DNA of 64,000 nt, from assembly GCF_900143625.1 (NCBI RefSeq), contig NZ_FRFF01000136.1, positions 1 to 64,000 on the forward strand. Reading direction: 5' to 3'. The notes beneath the pieces are model-generated. The model did not search any database. It was not told the origin of the DNA and saw nothing but the letters and a program-made list of their open reading frames with translations. Both the position numbers and the translations under genes were made by a program. Position 1 is the stretch's first letter. Every line of letters starts with the position of its first letter. Shown here piece after piece: positions 42,642 to 51,057 of this stretch. Source of the DNA: Nocardiopsis sp. JB363 (GTDB taxonomy: Bacteria; Actinomycetota; Actinomycetes; Streptosporangiales; Streptosporangiaceae).

Positions 42642-43178
42642 ATGGACCATGGTAGGGGCCGCCACCGTAGGCGTCGACGCGGCTGGGCCAGTCGTGTGCG
42701 CTGGACGGTCGGGGCCGTACTCGAAGCCGTCCTCGGCGCGCAGAAACCGCCACCCCCGCTGCGCCCGCGACCAGCGAAGAAGACTCCACCCGTGCGAGCG
42801 GTCACGACAGCACGCCCCCCGGTGTCGCCTGCGGAGCCCGAGTGGGTGCGACGCTACGATCAGGCCCGCCGCGATCACTCAGAGTGGGCCCGACACCTCT
42901 ACGAACCCCAGGTGACGACAAAGCGAAAGCGGTTGCCGAGGTTCGGCTGGTGCGAAGACGATGCGGGTGGTCGGGGTGTGCGCCCCTACCTGGTCGCGCA
43001 CGAGCAACGTCCACGTGGTTACCGCGAACCTGAGAATCCAACGCTGCAGCGGCACCGGCATGGTCCGCTACCTCCGAACGCCCTCTCGCGGGTGAGCCAG
43101 GTCGAGGAACCGGATGAGTGGGGCGAGCTGGCCGGACTGGTACGGCAGTGGCACGCCCAACAGCAGCCCGTGGCCTGA
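42642..43178 (+). CDS. Basic Arg/Pro-rich hypothetical protein
   Basis: This 178-residue protein starts at ATG 42642, chosen because AGGAGGA lies 8 bases upstream; the longer frame from 42507 lacks a site. The N-terminus is very basic (GRGRHRRRRRGWASRVRW), then Pro-rich, then charged with several Trp residues (EWVRRYDQARRDHSEWARHL). No known domain, signal peptide or membrane helix is clear. It might bind nucleic acid. It is bounded by terminators on both sides and so is probably a single-gene unit between the T4SS and Tad regions. Confidence 0.6.
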   Translation: MDHGRGRHRRRRRGWASRVRWTVGAVLEAVLGAQKPPPPLRPRPAKKTPPVRAVTTARPPVSPAEPEWVRRYDQARRDHSEWARHLYEPQVTTKRKRLPRFGWCEDDAGGRGVRPYLVAHEQRPRGYREPENPTLQRHRHGPLPPNALSRVSQVEEPDEWGELAGLVRQWHAQQQPVA

Positions 43179-43191
43179 CGGGAAAGACGAG

Positions 43192-43227
43192 AAACAGGGC
43201 CGCTCCCGCGCCGGGGCGGCCCTGTTT
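43192..43227 (+). terminator. Terminator after the basic protein gene
   Basis: AAACAGGGCCGC pairs perfectly with GCGGCCCTGTTT (12 bp) around a 12-base loop. The last bases of the stem supply a short T-run. Confidence 0.75.
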
Positions 43228-43390
43228 GCGTTGACTCGTTTTGGTGTTTGTGCAGGTAGAGAGTTCGACATCTGAGAGCGGTGGGTCTCTTCACAGTTTC
43301 GGTGACGGAGAGTGTCCGAATTCCTCTTGTGCAGTCACACTGCGTGTGGCTAGTGTCACCCTTCGAAAGCACGGAGTGGGATCACGTTGG

Positions 43391-43918
43391 ATGCGGAATC
43401 GGAGGTGTGCTGTGCGTGCGGTGGCGTGGGTGGCGGTCGTGGTGGCGTTGGCAGGGTGTGCGCCAACGGAGGGCGAGCACGAGCAGGCCGAGGCGGGCAC
43501 GCCGCCTCTGGCCGCCCCTTCCACACCCGAGCACTCTCCGGAGGAGGAGGCTGTGGAGGCCTATCTGGGAATGATGGGCGCTGTGGTCGAGGCGTCGCTG
43601 GAGGGGGACGAGGACCACCCGGACTTGGAGCGTTACGCGCGCGGTCGAGCTCTCGAGCTGACCACGGCCATGCTCGATGGGGCCAAGGCCATGGGAGAGC
43701 CGGTCCTGCGTCCCGAGGCCACCGATGTTGACCTAGAAGCCGACCCCGCGAGCATCGTGGTCGAGGACTGCATGGACAACACCGAATGGGTGTTGGAAGG
43801 CCATGCTCCTCGTGATGAGTCGGAGAAGAACACGAGGCTCTATAGGGCCACTGTGATTGAAGTTGAGCAACAATGGCAGGTTGAGGATTTGTGGGCGGGA
43901 GAGCCCAACGCATGTTGA
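43391..43918 (+). CDS. Secreted lipoprotein, function unknown
   Basis: This 175-residue protein starts at ATG 43391. An N-terminal lipoprotein signal (AVRAVAWVAVVVALAGCAP) has a lipobox LAGC, so it should be anchored outside the membrane through that cysteine. The mature part is acidic and has the pattern AVEAYLGMMGAVVEASLEGD, then a conserved-looking EDCMDNTEWV and a final VEQQWQVEDLW. These suggest an NTF2-like fold of the kind seen in actinobacterial lipoproteins. It overlaps the next gene (ATGTTGA) and is probably the first gene of the Tad operon. Confidence 0.75.
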   Translation: MRNRRCAVRAVAWVAVVVALAGCAPTEGEHEQAEAGTPPLAAPSTPEHSPEEEAVEAYLGMMGAVVEASLEGDEDHPDLERYARGRALELTTAMLDGAKAMGEPVLRPEATDVDLEADPASIVVEDCMDNTEWVLEGHAPRDESEKNTRLYRATVIEVEQQWQVEDLWAGEPNAC

Positions 43919-44772
43919 CCAGGCGACTCTGGAACGGAGCGCTGATCAGCGCGGTAGCCGTCGCATGCAGTGTGGTCCCCGTGTCCGTGGCTTGGGCGGA
44001 TTCGCCCGGATTCGATGAGAGCCTCTCTTGCTCAGGTGCGTCCTGTGAGGTTGTCGTCCGTAGCTCCGGTTCAGGTCCAGCGGTCACAGGGGCCGCCCCT
44101 CCCTCGACACCGCACCAAGGAGGACGCGGTGAAGGCCGTGATACCAGCTCTTCGTGTGTGATGCCGGATACGGAGTTCCTTCGATCTGGCAAGGAAGGCC
44201 CGGCTCAGATGCCTGCGGGGCGTGCACGGTGTTCGGCTACAGCGTTTTCGGCTCCTGAAGGCGAGGACAGCCCTGAGGCGATCGATCCTGTGGTGTTGGC
44301 CGAGCAGGCGCGGGCGTCGATGACCTTGCCGCTCCCGGAGATCGGGACGGCACCGCCGCTCGGTAAGCCCCGGTTCGTGAACATGCCCTCGTGGATGTGG
44401 ATCAACTCGGGTGAGTGGGAGCCGGTTTCGGCGACGGCGTCGGTGGGCGCGGGGTCGGTGACGGTGGTCGCTACCCCGGAGCGGGTGGTGTGGGAGACCG
44501 GGGACGGCCAGCAGGTGGTGTGTGAAAGCGCCGGGACGAAGTTTTCCCCTGCTGTGTTCCGTGAGGAGGGCTCGCCTGACTGCGGCCACACCTACACCTC
44601 TCTTCCTCCTGGGGGCGCGGGGGCCGAGGTGGATCTGGTCGCGGTGTGGGAGTGGTCGGTGTCCTGGTCCACCAGCGCCGGGGAGGGTGGCGAGTTGGAG
44701 GAGTTGTCGACGTCGGCGACGGAAGCGGTCGCGGTGAGTGAGATCCACTCGGTCGTCACCCGCACCGGCTGA
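43912..44772 (+). CDS. Secreted protein of the Tad operon, function unknown
   Basis: This 286-residue protein starts at ATG 43912 with a Sec signal peptide (LISAVAVACSVVPVSVAWAD) and a probable cleavage after AWA. The mature protein shows no catalytic motif. The segment MPSWMWINSGEWEPVSATAS, then VTVVATPERVVWETGDGQQV and a CGHTYTSLPPGG loop are shared with exported proteins of unknown function that sit next to Tad/T4SS genes in actinomycete plasmids and islands. Two cysteine pairs could form disulfides. It is followed by the CpaB-like gene 19 bases later. Possible cell-surface pilus partner. Confidence 0.7.
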   Translation: MLTRRLWNGALISAVAVACSVVPVSVAWADSPGFDESLSCSGASCEVVVRSSGSGPAVTGAAPPSTPHQGGRGEGRDTSSSCVMPDTEFLRSGKEGPAQMPAGRARCSATAFSAPEGEDSPEAIDPVVLAEQARASMTLPLPEIGTAPPLGKPRFVNMPSWMWINSGEWEPVSATASVGAGSVTVVATPERVVWETGDGQQVVCESAGTKFSPAVFREEGSPDCGHTYTSLPPGGAGAEVDLVAVWEWSVSWSTSAGEGGELEELSTSATEAVAVSEIHSVVTRTG

Positions 44773-44791
44773 CCAGGCGGCAGAGGTAGGT

Positions 44792-45553
44792 ATGGAAAGA
44801 GAGGGTGGGATGGTCGCGCTCGCGAAACCCCAGCAAACCAACCAGAAAACTAAGAGTAAGACGGAGGCTCCTGACGGGGGCCGGGAATGGGAGTCGGTGC
44901 GTTTGGCGGCGACTTCGCGTCGCCGGTGGAAGTGGGCCTTGTTGGCCACCGCGTTGATCGCCGGTGGCGGGACGGCCGGGGCCTGGGCTGGATTCGCTGG
45001 AGAAGACACGCTGCCGGTGGCGGTGCTCGCTACTGATTTGCCCGCCGGGCACGTGATTGCTGCTCAGGACCTCGCCTCGGTCGAGGTGGCGCCGAGTGAG
45101 GGGCTGCGGTTGTTGGCGCCGGACACGGTGGAGGGGATGGTGCTGGCTCGCCCGGTGTCGGCGGGGTCCCCTTTGGTGGCGGGCGCGGTGTCGGAGACGG
45201 CTGTGTGGCCGGAGAAGGGGTCGGCTCTGGTCCCAGTCCCAGTCGCAGTGCTTCCTCAAGGGTTGGAGGCGGGCACGACGGTGGACCTGGTCCCGGCCGG
45301 GGGTGTACCGGAGGCGGCCGAGGACGACGGGGACACGGCGCAGGACGGTTCGGGGGTGGTGACCGCTCTGGTGCACCGCGTGGTCGCGGACAGCGGTGAT
45401 GGGTTCGGCCCCGGTGGCCAGGCGGTGGAGGTGGTGGTGCCTCGGGAGCAGACGGGTCAGATCGCGGACGCGGTCGCTGCGGGTGAGGTTCAGGTCGCGG
45501 TGGTCAACCCGCACGAGCAGGCCCAGGACCAGGATGGGGAGGGGAACGAATGA
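44792..45553 (+). CDS. SAF-domain protein, CpaB/RcpC-like
   Basis: This 253-residue protein has one membrane helix (WALLATALIAGGGTAGAWAG), then a SAF domain (VLATDLPAGHVIAAQDLASV, with ARPVSAGSPLVAGAVS). This matches CpaB/RcpC, an assembly factor of Flp/Tad pili. ATG 44792 is chosen over ATG 44810. The stop overlaps the next start (ATGA). Confidence 0.78.
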   Translation: MEREGGMVALAKPQQTNQKTKSKTEAPDGGREWESVRLAATSRRRWKWALLATALIAGGGTAGAWAGFAGEDTLPVAVLATDLPAGHVIAAQDLASVEVAPSEGLRLLAPDTVEGMVLARPVSAGSPLVAGAVSETAVWPEKGSALVPVPVAVLPQGLEAGTTVDLVPAGGVPEAAEDDGDTAQDGSGVVTALVHRVVADSGDGFGPGGQAVEVVVPREQTGQIADAVAAGEVQVAVVNPHEQAQDQDGEGNE

Positions 45554-46425
45554 CGGTGGTGGCGGTGTGCTCGCTGAGTGGGGCTCCGGGGGTGACGAGT
45601 CTGGCCACGGCCATGGCCGCCGCGTGGCCGAGCGGGGTACTGACGGTGCCGGTGCTGGTGGAGGCCGATGCCTCGGGGGGCGATGTGGCGGCCTGGTACG
45701 GCCTTGAGCCTGGTCCGGCCGGGTTGGTGTCGTTGGCTGCGGCCTCGCGCACACCGGTTCCGGGGGGCTCCTGCGCTCCCGCGTCCCATGAAACCGCCTC
45801 AAGCGGTTCCCGTGACCCTGTGCTGCGACACGCACTCGAGTTGCCCGGAGGGCTGCGGGTGGTGGCGGCCCCGAGCGATCCGTTGGAAGCAGGACGTGCG
45901 GTGGAGGCCCTCGCCCGTAATCCTCGGTTGCTGACGTTGGGGAGGGTGAGTGTGGTGGATGTGGGGCGTGCGGTGCCGGGGTCCGCGGGGGCGGCCCTGC
46001 TGCGTCACGCCGACACCGCCGTGGTCCTAGTCGAGGCAGGCCAGATAGAGCAGGCCGAACGCCTTCGGGTGTGCGCTCCGGTCCTGGGCTCGCTACGCCA
46101 GGACGGGGTCCGGGTCGGCCTGGCCATCACCGGGCATTGCCAGCACACGGACAGCGAGGTCTCCCAAGTCACCGGTGGACTGCCGGTATGGGCACGCCTC
46201 CCTCATGACACCACCGGAGCTGGGTTGGTGCGGGGCGAGCACCACCCGCCCCAACGCTTGAGGGATCGGCTGGCGGCGTGGCGTGCCCAACGCCGCGACC
46301 CTGACGGTTTGGAGTGGATGCCGCTGATCAAGGCCGCCAAAGCGCTGGCGGAGCTGTGTGATGACTTCGACGGCCTCGGGCTCGGCGCGGAGAAGCGTCG
46401 GGTGTTGGAGGTGCAAGCGGCATGA
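45550..46425 (+). CDS. TadZ/CpaE-like ParA-family protein
   Basis: The 291-residue protein starts as a ParA/MinD-type P-loop protein (VVAVCSLSGAPGVTSLATAM), but the P-loop lysine and the usual GKT are replaced (APGVTS), so ATP binding is probably weak or lost. LVEADASGGDVAAWYGL stands for the switch region. TadZ/CpaE proteins place the Tad machine at the pole or at the membrane, and several are degenerate in this way. It is located between CpaB-like and TadA, with four-base overlaps on both sides. Confidence 0.78.
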   Translation: MTVVAVCSLSGAPGVTSLATAMAAAWPSGVLTVPVLVEADASGGDVAAWYGLEPGPAGLVSLAAASRTPVPGGSCAPASHETASSGSRDPVLRHALELPGGLRVVAAPSDPLEAGRAVEALARNPRLLTLGRVSVVDVGRAVPGSAGAALLRHADTAVVLVEAGQIEQAERLRVCAPVLGSLRQDGVRVGLAITGHCQHTDSEVSQVTGGLPVWARLPHDTTGAGLVRGEHHPPQRLRDRLAAWRAQRRDPDGLEWMPLIKAAKALAELCDDFDGLGLGAEKRRVLEVQAA

Positions 46426-47735
46426 CCACGATGCACCAGGTCCCCGACCTGACATCCGCCTCCGGGGAGGCGATCGTTGAGGACTCGTTGCGTGCGGCCG
46501 CGGTGGAGCTGGCCGGCCGCGTCACCGAACACCTCGTCACCCATCCTGAAGAGTCAGCGGACCCCGATGCGGTAGGCCAGCTCGTGGACCAGTTGCTGGA
46601 GGAGCGGGCACGCACGGCGCTGGTGCAGGGCACGCGGGGAACGGTAGACGAACCGCGCCTTCGCCGTCTGGTCCTGGACCATGTCCTTGGGCTGGGGCCA
46701 GTGGAGGAGTTGTTGGTCGAGCCGGGCGTGCAGAACATCCACATCACCGGCAACGATCCTGCGGTCGTGGACTTCGGTGGTGGGCGAAGGGAACACCGCG
46801 CACCGGTCGTGGCTACCGACGATGAGCTGGTGGCATTGGTGCAGCGGGCCGCAGCCCGTGCACCGGGCGGGGAGAGGCGTTTCGATGTGTCCGCGCCGAT
46901 CCTGTCCATGGAATTGCCAGGAGGAGAACGCCTCTCGGCGGTGATGCCGGGTGTGGCGGCTCGTCCTACCCTGACCATCCGCCGCCACCCCACCCAGCAC
47001 CTGCGCCTTCGGGATCTGGCCCGCTCCGGGATGGTCGACCAGACCGTGCAGGAGTTGCTCCGTGCAGCCGTGCGGGCCCGGTTGAACCTCCTGATCAGCG
47101 GCGCGACGAACTCCGGGAAAACCACCCTGCTGCGCGCAATGCTGGGCACCCTGGAAGGCGAGCGGCTCATCACCGTCGAGGACGCCTTTGAACTGGGTCT
47201 GCACCGCTCGGCCGACACCGACCTGGACGTCCAGGCCCTGCAGGGGCGCCCTGCCAACGTCGAAGGCATTGGCGAAGTGGCCTTGGCGGAGTTGGTGCGG
47301 GCGGCGTTGCGGATGTGCCCGGACCGGGTGATCGTCGGTGAGACCCGGGGCCCGGAGACGATCGCTCTGCTCAACGCCATGTCGATGGGCTCGGACGGGT
47401 CGATGTCCACCATCCACGCCTCGAGTTCGCAGCAGGTGTTTGCGAAGCTGGCCGCCTACTGCGCCCAAAGCCCCGAACGCCTTACGGCTTCGGCGACAGC
47501 GTCGCTGGTGGGGGCTGCTCTGCACCTGGTGGTGCACATCGACACCACCCCGGAAGGTGAGCGGTACGTGGCCAGCGTGCGCGAAGTCGTGGGCGCCGAA
47601 GGTGAGCAGGTGATCTCCAACGAGATCTACCTCCGCACACCGGATGCTTCCTCGGGTGGGCTGGTGTGTGCCCCGTCCGGGATGGTCGCGGACCGTTTGG
47701 ACCGGGTCGGCTACTCGGGGCGGGGGTGGGCGTGA
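46422..47735 (+). CDS. tadA: TadA/CpaF secretion ATPase
   Basis: This 437-residue ATPase of the VirB11/TadA family has Walker A ISGATNSGKTTLLRAM (about residue 224), the Asp box with LITVEDAFELGL, and Walker B DRVIVGETRGPET followed by the His box segment SMSTIHASSSQQ. It drives polymerisation of the Tad/Flp pilus. Its neighbours TadB and TadC make this its job here, though it could also serve the T4SS upstream, which has no VirB11 of its own. Confidence 0.9.
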   Translation: MTTMHQVPDLTSASGEAIVEDSLRAAAVELAGRVTEHLVTHPEESADPDAVGQLVDQLLEERARTALVQGTRGTVDEPRLRRLVLDHVLGLGPVEELLVEPGVQNIHITGNDPAVVDFGGGRREHRAPVVATDDELVALVQRAAARAPGGERRFDVSAPILSMELPGGERLSAVMPGVAARPTLTIRRHPTQHLRLRDLARSGMVDQTVQELLRAAVRARLNLLISGATNSGKTTLLRAMLGTLEGERLITVEDAFELGLHRSADTDLDVQALQGRPANVEGIGEVALAELVRAALRMCPDRVIVGETRGPETIALLNAMSMGSDGSMSTIHASSSQQVFAKLAAYCAQSPERLTASATASLVGAALHLVVHIDTTPEGERYVASVREVVGAEGEQVISNEIYLRTPDASSGGLVCAPSGMVADRLDRVGYSGRGWA

Positions 47736-48640
47736 TGGGCCCGTGGGACTGGACAGTAGGAGGCTTCGCTGTCGGTGGGGTTCTGCTGGGGGCTGGGGTG
47801 GCGTGCGCTGCCTACGTGGTGAGTCTGCTGCCCCGGCGCACCCCCACCAGCGCGCACCCACCGGCCTGGGTGGGAGCGCTGCGCCAGCGCCACACCTGGA
47901 TCCGTCTGACGGCCTCGGCGGGCGCTGGGGCGCTTGTTGGTGTGGTGACGGGTTGGCCGGTGGGGGTGGTGCTCGCCGCAGTGGCAGGGTGGTGGATGCC
48001 CGCTCTGCTCCGCCCCGACACCACCTCCCAGAAGCAGGCCGACCTGGCCGAAGCCCTGGCATCCTGGGCTGAGCAGCTGCGGGACATGATCACCGGCGCT
48101 TCAGGGCTCCATCAGGCCATCGCCGCGACGGTGCCGGTTGCCCCTGAACCGGTCCGGGCCCCGGTGCAGGGGTTGGAGGCTAGGTTGCGGGCGGGCCAGC
48201 CCATGGAGCAGGCCGCACCGGTGTTCGCGCGGGACGTCGACTCGGACTTGGGCGACCTGGTCGCCCTCACCTTGACTATGGGTGCTTCCCGGCAGAGCGG
48301 GGACGTGGCCGGTGCGCTCTCGCGTCTGGCCGAGGCGGCTCGGGAGCGGGCGAGTAGCATCGCTCGGGTGTCGGCCTCAAGGGCGCGGGTGCGCTCCTCG
48401 GTGCGCATCATTGCCGCTGCCACCACGATCATGCTGGTGGGGATGGTGGCCCTGAACCCGACCTTTCTCGAACCGTTGGGCACGGTGACCGGCCAGCTGA
48501 TCCTCGGCCTGGTTGGCGGTGTGTGGGCCCTCTCCTTCTTCTGGCTTGCCCGCCTGGCCGCCTCGGTCGAGCAGCCTCGCCCCTTCTCCCCGACAACCGT
48601 GAACAGTGCAGCTGTGGCAGGGGTTGGTGGTGTGCGGTGA
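47735..48640 (+). CDS. tadB: TadB-like inner-membrane platform protein
   Basis: This 301-residue protein has paired membrane helices at both ends and the type II secretion F domain between them: LAEALASWAEQLRDMITGAS, then MGASRQSGDVAGALSRLAEA, with two helices at the end (TTIMLVGMVALNPTF, ILGLVGGVWALSFFWLA). It forms the platform for pilus assembly with TadC. ATG 47735 overlaps the TadA stop (TGATG). Confidence 0.85.
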   Translation: MGPWDWTVGGFAVGGVLLGAGVACAAYVVSLLPRRTPTSAHPPAWVGALRQRHTWIRLTASAGAGALVGVVTGWPVGVVLAAVAGWWMPALLRPDTTSQKQADLAEALASWAEQLRDMITGASGLHQAIAATVPVAPEPVRAPVQGLEARLRAGQPMEQAAPVFARDVDSDLGDLVALTLTMGASRQSGDVAGALSRLAEAARERASSIARVSASRARVRSSVRIIAAATTIMLVGMVALNPTFLEPLGTVTGQLILGLVGGVWALSFFWLARLAASVEQPRPFSPTTVNSAAVAGVGGVR

Positions 48641-49509
48641 GCGTCATGATGCTGGGTCTGGCCGGGGGCATGCTCGGGGCCGGGGTGTGCGCTGGTGCCT
48701 ATGCGCTGCGCCGTCCCACCCTGACCGAACGGCTGACCCCACGACCGGAACCCGAACCTCGCCGCTCCGTTCAGGGAGGGTGGTCGCGACGGATCGGGCG
48801 CCGTGTGGGCAGCCTGCTCATCCACACCGGGATACCGGGGCCGAAGATGGCCAGGACCTTGGCGGCGGCGGGTACTTCGGTGGAGGACTATCGGGCGGAG
48901 AAAGCAGCCTCGACCGGCCTCGGCCTCCTGCTCGCCGTTGTGTTGTTCGCGGCGGGCGATGTTCTTCCTGAGAGCCTGCCGGCGGGGCTGTTCGCCCTCC
49001 TGGTCTTGGCCGGGTGTGTGCTGGCTCCCGACCTGTCGGCCCGTGCTGCGGCGGCCCGTCAGCGATCCGAGCTGCGGGCGGCCACGTCGACGTTGGCGGA
49101 CCTGGTCGTGATGGGGCTGGCTGCCGGTGCGGGCAGTACCGGGGCGCTGACTACAGCGCTTCAGCACGGGAGGGGCACGGCCCCTGAGCGGATCCGAGCA
49201 GCGGTGTACTCGGCCACGGTGCGCCACAGGCCCCCGTGGGAAGGCCTTGAAGCTTTGGCGGTGGAGAGCGGGGTGCGTGAGCTCTCCGAGTTGGCGGCCT
49301 CGTTGCGGTTGGGTGGTGCGTCGGGTGCGCGCACCAGAAACTCGTTGACAGCCAAGGCGACGTCGTTGCGGGCCCGACGGTTGGCTGAAGCCGAGGCCGC
49401 TGCGCTCGCGGCGACCGAACGTATGGCCCTGCCGACCATGGGCCTGGTCTCGGGGTTCTTGCTGTTGATCGTCTACGTGGCGCTGGTCCACGTGATGGCT
49501 GGTTTCTGA
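48637..49509 (+). CDS. tadC: TadC-like inner-membrane platform protein
   Basis: This 290-residue protein starts at GTG 48637, overlapping the TadB stop. It has membrane helices at residues about 5-22, around 90-135 and near the C-terminus (MGLVSGFLLLIVYVALVHV). The F-domain core includes ATSTLADLVVMGLAAGAGST and a basic loop of about 100 residues. It is the second platform protein of the Tad machine. The next gene follows after 22 bases. Confidence 0.85.
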   Translation: MSVMMLGLAGGMLGAGVCAGAYALRRPTLTERLTPRPEPEPRRSVQGGWSRRIGRRVGSLLIHTGIPGPKMARTLAAAGTSVEDYRAEKAASTGLGLLLAVVLFAAGDVLPESLPAGLFALLVLAGCVLAPDLSARAAAARQRSELRAATSTLADLVVMGLAAGAGSTGALTTALQHGRGTAPERIRAAVYSATVRHRPPWEGLEALAVESGVRELSELAASLRLGGASGARTRNSLTAKATSLRARRLAEAEAAALAATERMALPTMGLVSGFLLLIVYVALVHVMAGF

Positions 49510-49531
49510 GTCTGGAAAAGGAGTCCCCGGA

Positions 49532-49738
49532 ATGAAGAGCGCTCTTCGCTATGCCTGGAATCGTGCACGCATACGACTCGCCCTCGCACGCAACGTCACC
49601 TCGGATGCTGGGTCCTCGACCACGGAGTGGGTGTTGACGATCATGGTGGCCATCACCATCGCCACCGTGGTCGGCGGAATCCTCATATCCGAGTTCACCT
49701 CGGCGGCCGAGTCCATCGACCTGGGCGTGAACCGGTGA
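49532..49738 (+). CDS. Small Flp-pilin-like protein
   Basis: This 68-residue protein has a basic N-terminus and a single hydrophobic helix, WVLTIMVAITIATVVGGILI, after SSTTE. This glutamate preceding the helix is the mark of type IV pilin-type signal peptides, where the Glu5-like residue follows the cleavage site. Size and place (after TadC, before TadE) suit the major pilin of the Tad pilus. AAAAGGAG precedes the start. The stop overlaps the next gene (GTGA). Confidence 0.78.
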   Translation: MKSALRYAWNRARIRLALARNVTSDAGSSTTEWVLTIMVAITIATVVGGILISEFTSAAESIDLGVNR

Positions 49739-50139
49739 CCAGCCCTGGCCGCGCCCGTACTCGTGGCGGGTGGTGGAGCCGCAGTGACCGGGGCAGCGCC
49801 GAAGCGTTGTTCGTCCTGCCTGTGGTGTTCGTGATGGTGCTGGCCGTGGTGCAGGTGGGGCTGTGGGCACATGCCCAGCACCGCGCCCAAACCGTGGCCT
49901 CCCAGGCTCTGTCCGCCGCGAGGGCGTTCGACGGATCTACCTTTGCTGCTTACGAGCGCGCCGAGCAGGCCCACGACCAGTTGGGTGGGAGTGTGCTGCG
50001 GGCGATGCGGGTGGAGGCCGACCGCAATGCCGACCAGGCCCGGGTGCGGGTCAGCGGCCAGGCCCCGAGTCTGCTGCCCGGGGCGCGGGTGCCGGTCTCC
50101 TCGGAAGTGTCGGGCCCGGTAGAACGCCTGGCCCCATGA
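49735..50139 (+). CDS. TadE-like minor pilin 1
   Basis: This 134-residue protein starts at GTG 49735. A charged start and GSAEALFVLPVVFVMVLAVV, in which the hydrophobic helix follows a Glu, match TadE-like pseudopilins. The rest is a small extracytoplasmic domain. Overlaps on both sides mark it as part of the Tad operon. Confidence 0.78.
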   Translation: MTSPGRARTRGGWWSRSDRGSAEALFVLPVVFVMVLAVVQVGLWAHAQHRAQTVASQALSAARAFDGSTFAAYERAEQAHDQLGGSVLRAMRVEADRNADQARVRVSGQAPSLLPGARVPVSSEVSGPVERLAP

Positions 50140-50576
50140 CCCTTCAGAAAACCCGCGTCCAGGCGCGTAAACGCTGTAGGGGTGATGGGGGGAGCGCGTC
50201 GGTGGAACTGACCCTCCTGGTCCCGGTCATCGTTGTGGTGTTGATGTTGATGGTCGTGGCCGGTCGTCAGGTCTCTGCCGCGCTCATCACCCAGGACGCC
50301 GCAGCGGCAGCGGCGCGGGCCGCTTCATTGCAGCGCGAGGCGGGCACGGCGCGCACTCAGGCCCGGCAGGCTGCGGAACAGGAACTCACCGACCGGGGGC
50401 TGGTGTGTACTCCTTTCACCCTGAGGGTGAACACCGGTCAGTTCGCTCCGGGCGGGGTGGTGGAGGTGGAAATGGAGTGCACAGTGACGGTGGTGGATCT
50501 GGGCGGGCTCGGCGGACAGCGCACGTGGTCCGCGAGCGCGGCCTCCCCGGTGGACCCCTACCGAGCGTTCCCATGA
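50136..50576 (+). CDS. TadE-like minor pilin 2
   Basis: This 146-residue protein has GSASVELTLLVPVIVVVLML, the TadE-type signal with the Glu ahead of the helix. Two Cys (in GLVCTPF and VEMECTV) could form a disulfide in the exposed part. It overlaps its neighbours by four bases. Confidence 0.78.
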   Translation: MTLQKTRVQARKRCRGDGGSASVELTLLVPVIVVVLMLMVVAGRQVSAALITQDAAAAAARAASLQREAGTARTQARQAAEQELTDRGLVCTPFTLRVNTGQFAPGGVVEVEMECTVTVVDLGGLGGQRTWSASAASPVDPYRAFP

Positions 50577-50998
50577 GCGACTTCGCCCCCAGCTCTGAAC
50601 GTAGGTGCCGCCGGAGCCGGGCGGATGGCGGCCATGCGTCGGTGTTCTTGATTCTGCTGATGCCGCTGCTTGGGTTGGTGTTCGCGCTGGTGTGGGAGGG
50701 CGGGCAGATGCTGGTGGCCAAAGCAGAGCTGATGACCGTGGCGCATTCAGCGGCCAGGGCGGGCACCCACCAGGTGGACCAGACGGCCACGTTGGACGTG
50801 GGAGCCCCGGTGCTGGATGAGGAGCACGCGCGCCGAGCAGCGATGGAGTACTTGGACTCGGCCGGGGTGAGGGGGTGGGCCGTGGTCCAAGAGGAGCGAG
50901 TCGTGGTCCTGGCCCAAGCCGTCTACTCACCGGTGTTGCTGCCGATCACCGAGACCGAGATCGAGGCCGAAGCGAGCGCGACCGCCCACCAGCCCTGA
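50573..50998 (+). CDS. TadG-like minor pilin 3
   Basis: This 141-residue protein has GGHASVFLILLMPLLGLVFA, a TadE/TadG-type membrane start lacking the usual Glu, as in Tad proteins of the third kind (helicase/secretion neighbourhood type in actinobacteria). The C-terminal half (ARRAAMEYLDSAGVRGWAVV) resembles the exported part of these proteins. It overlaps the previous stop (ATGA). Confidence 0.75.
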   Translation: MSDFAPSSERRCRRSRADGGHASVFLILLMPLLGLVFALVWEGGQMLVAKAELMTVAHSAARAGTHQVDQTATLDVGAPVLDEEHARRAAMEYLDSAGVRGWAVVQEERVVVLAQAVYSPVLLPITETEIEAEASATAHQP

Positions 50999-51057
50999 CA
51001 CGATCCAGCCTGCGTAGCACGAAGGAACAGCTCACGAACAAGGAAGGCACAAGAGGT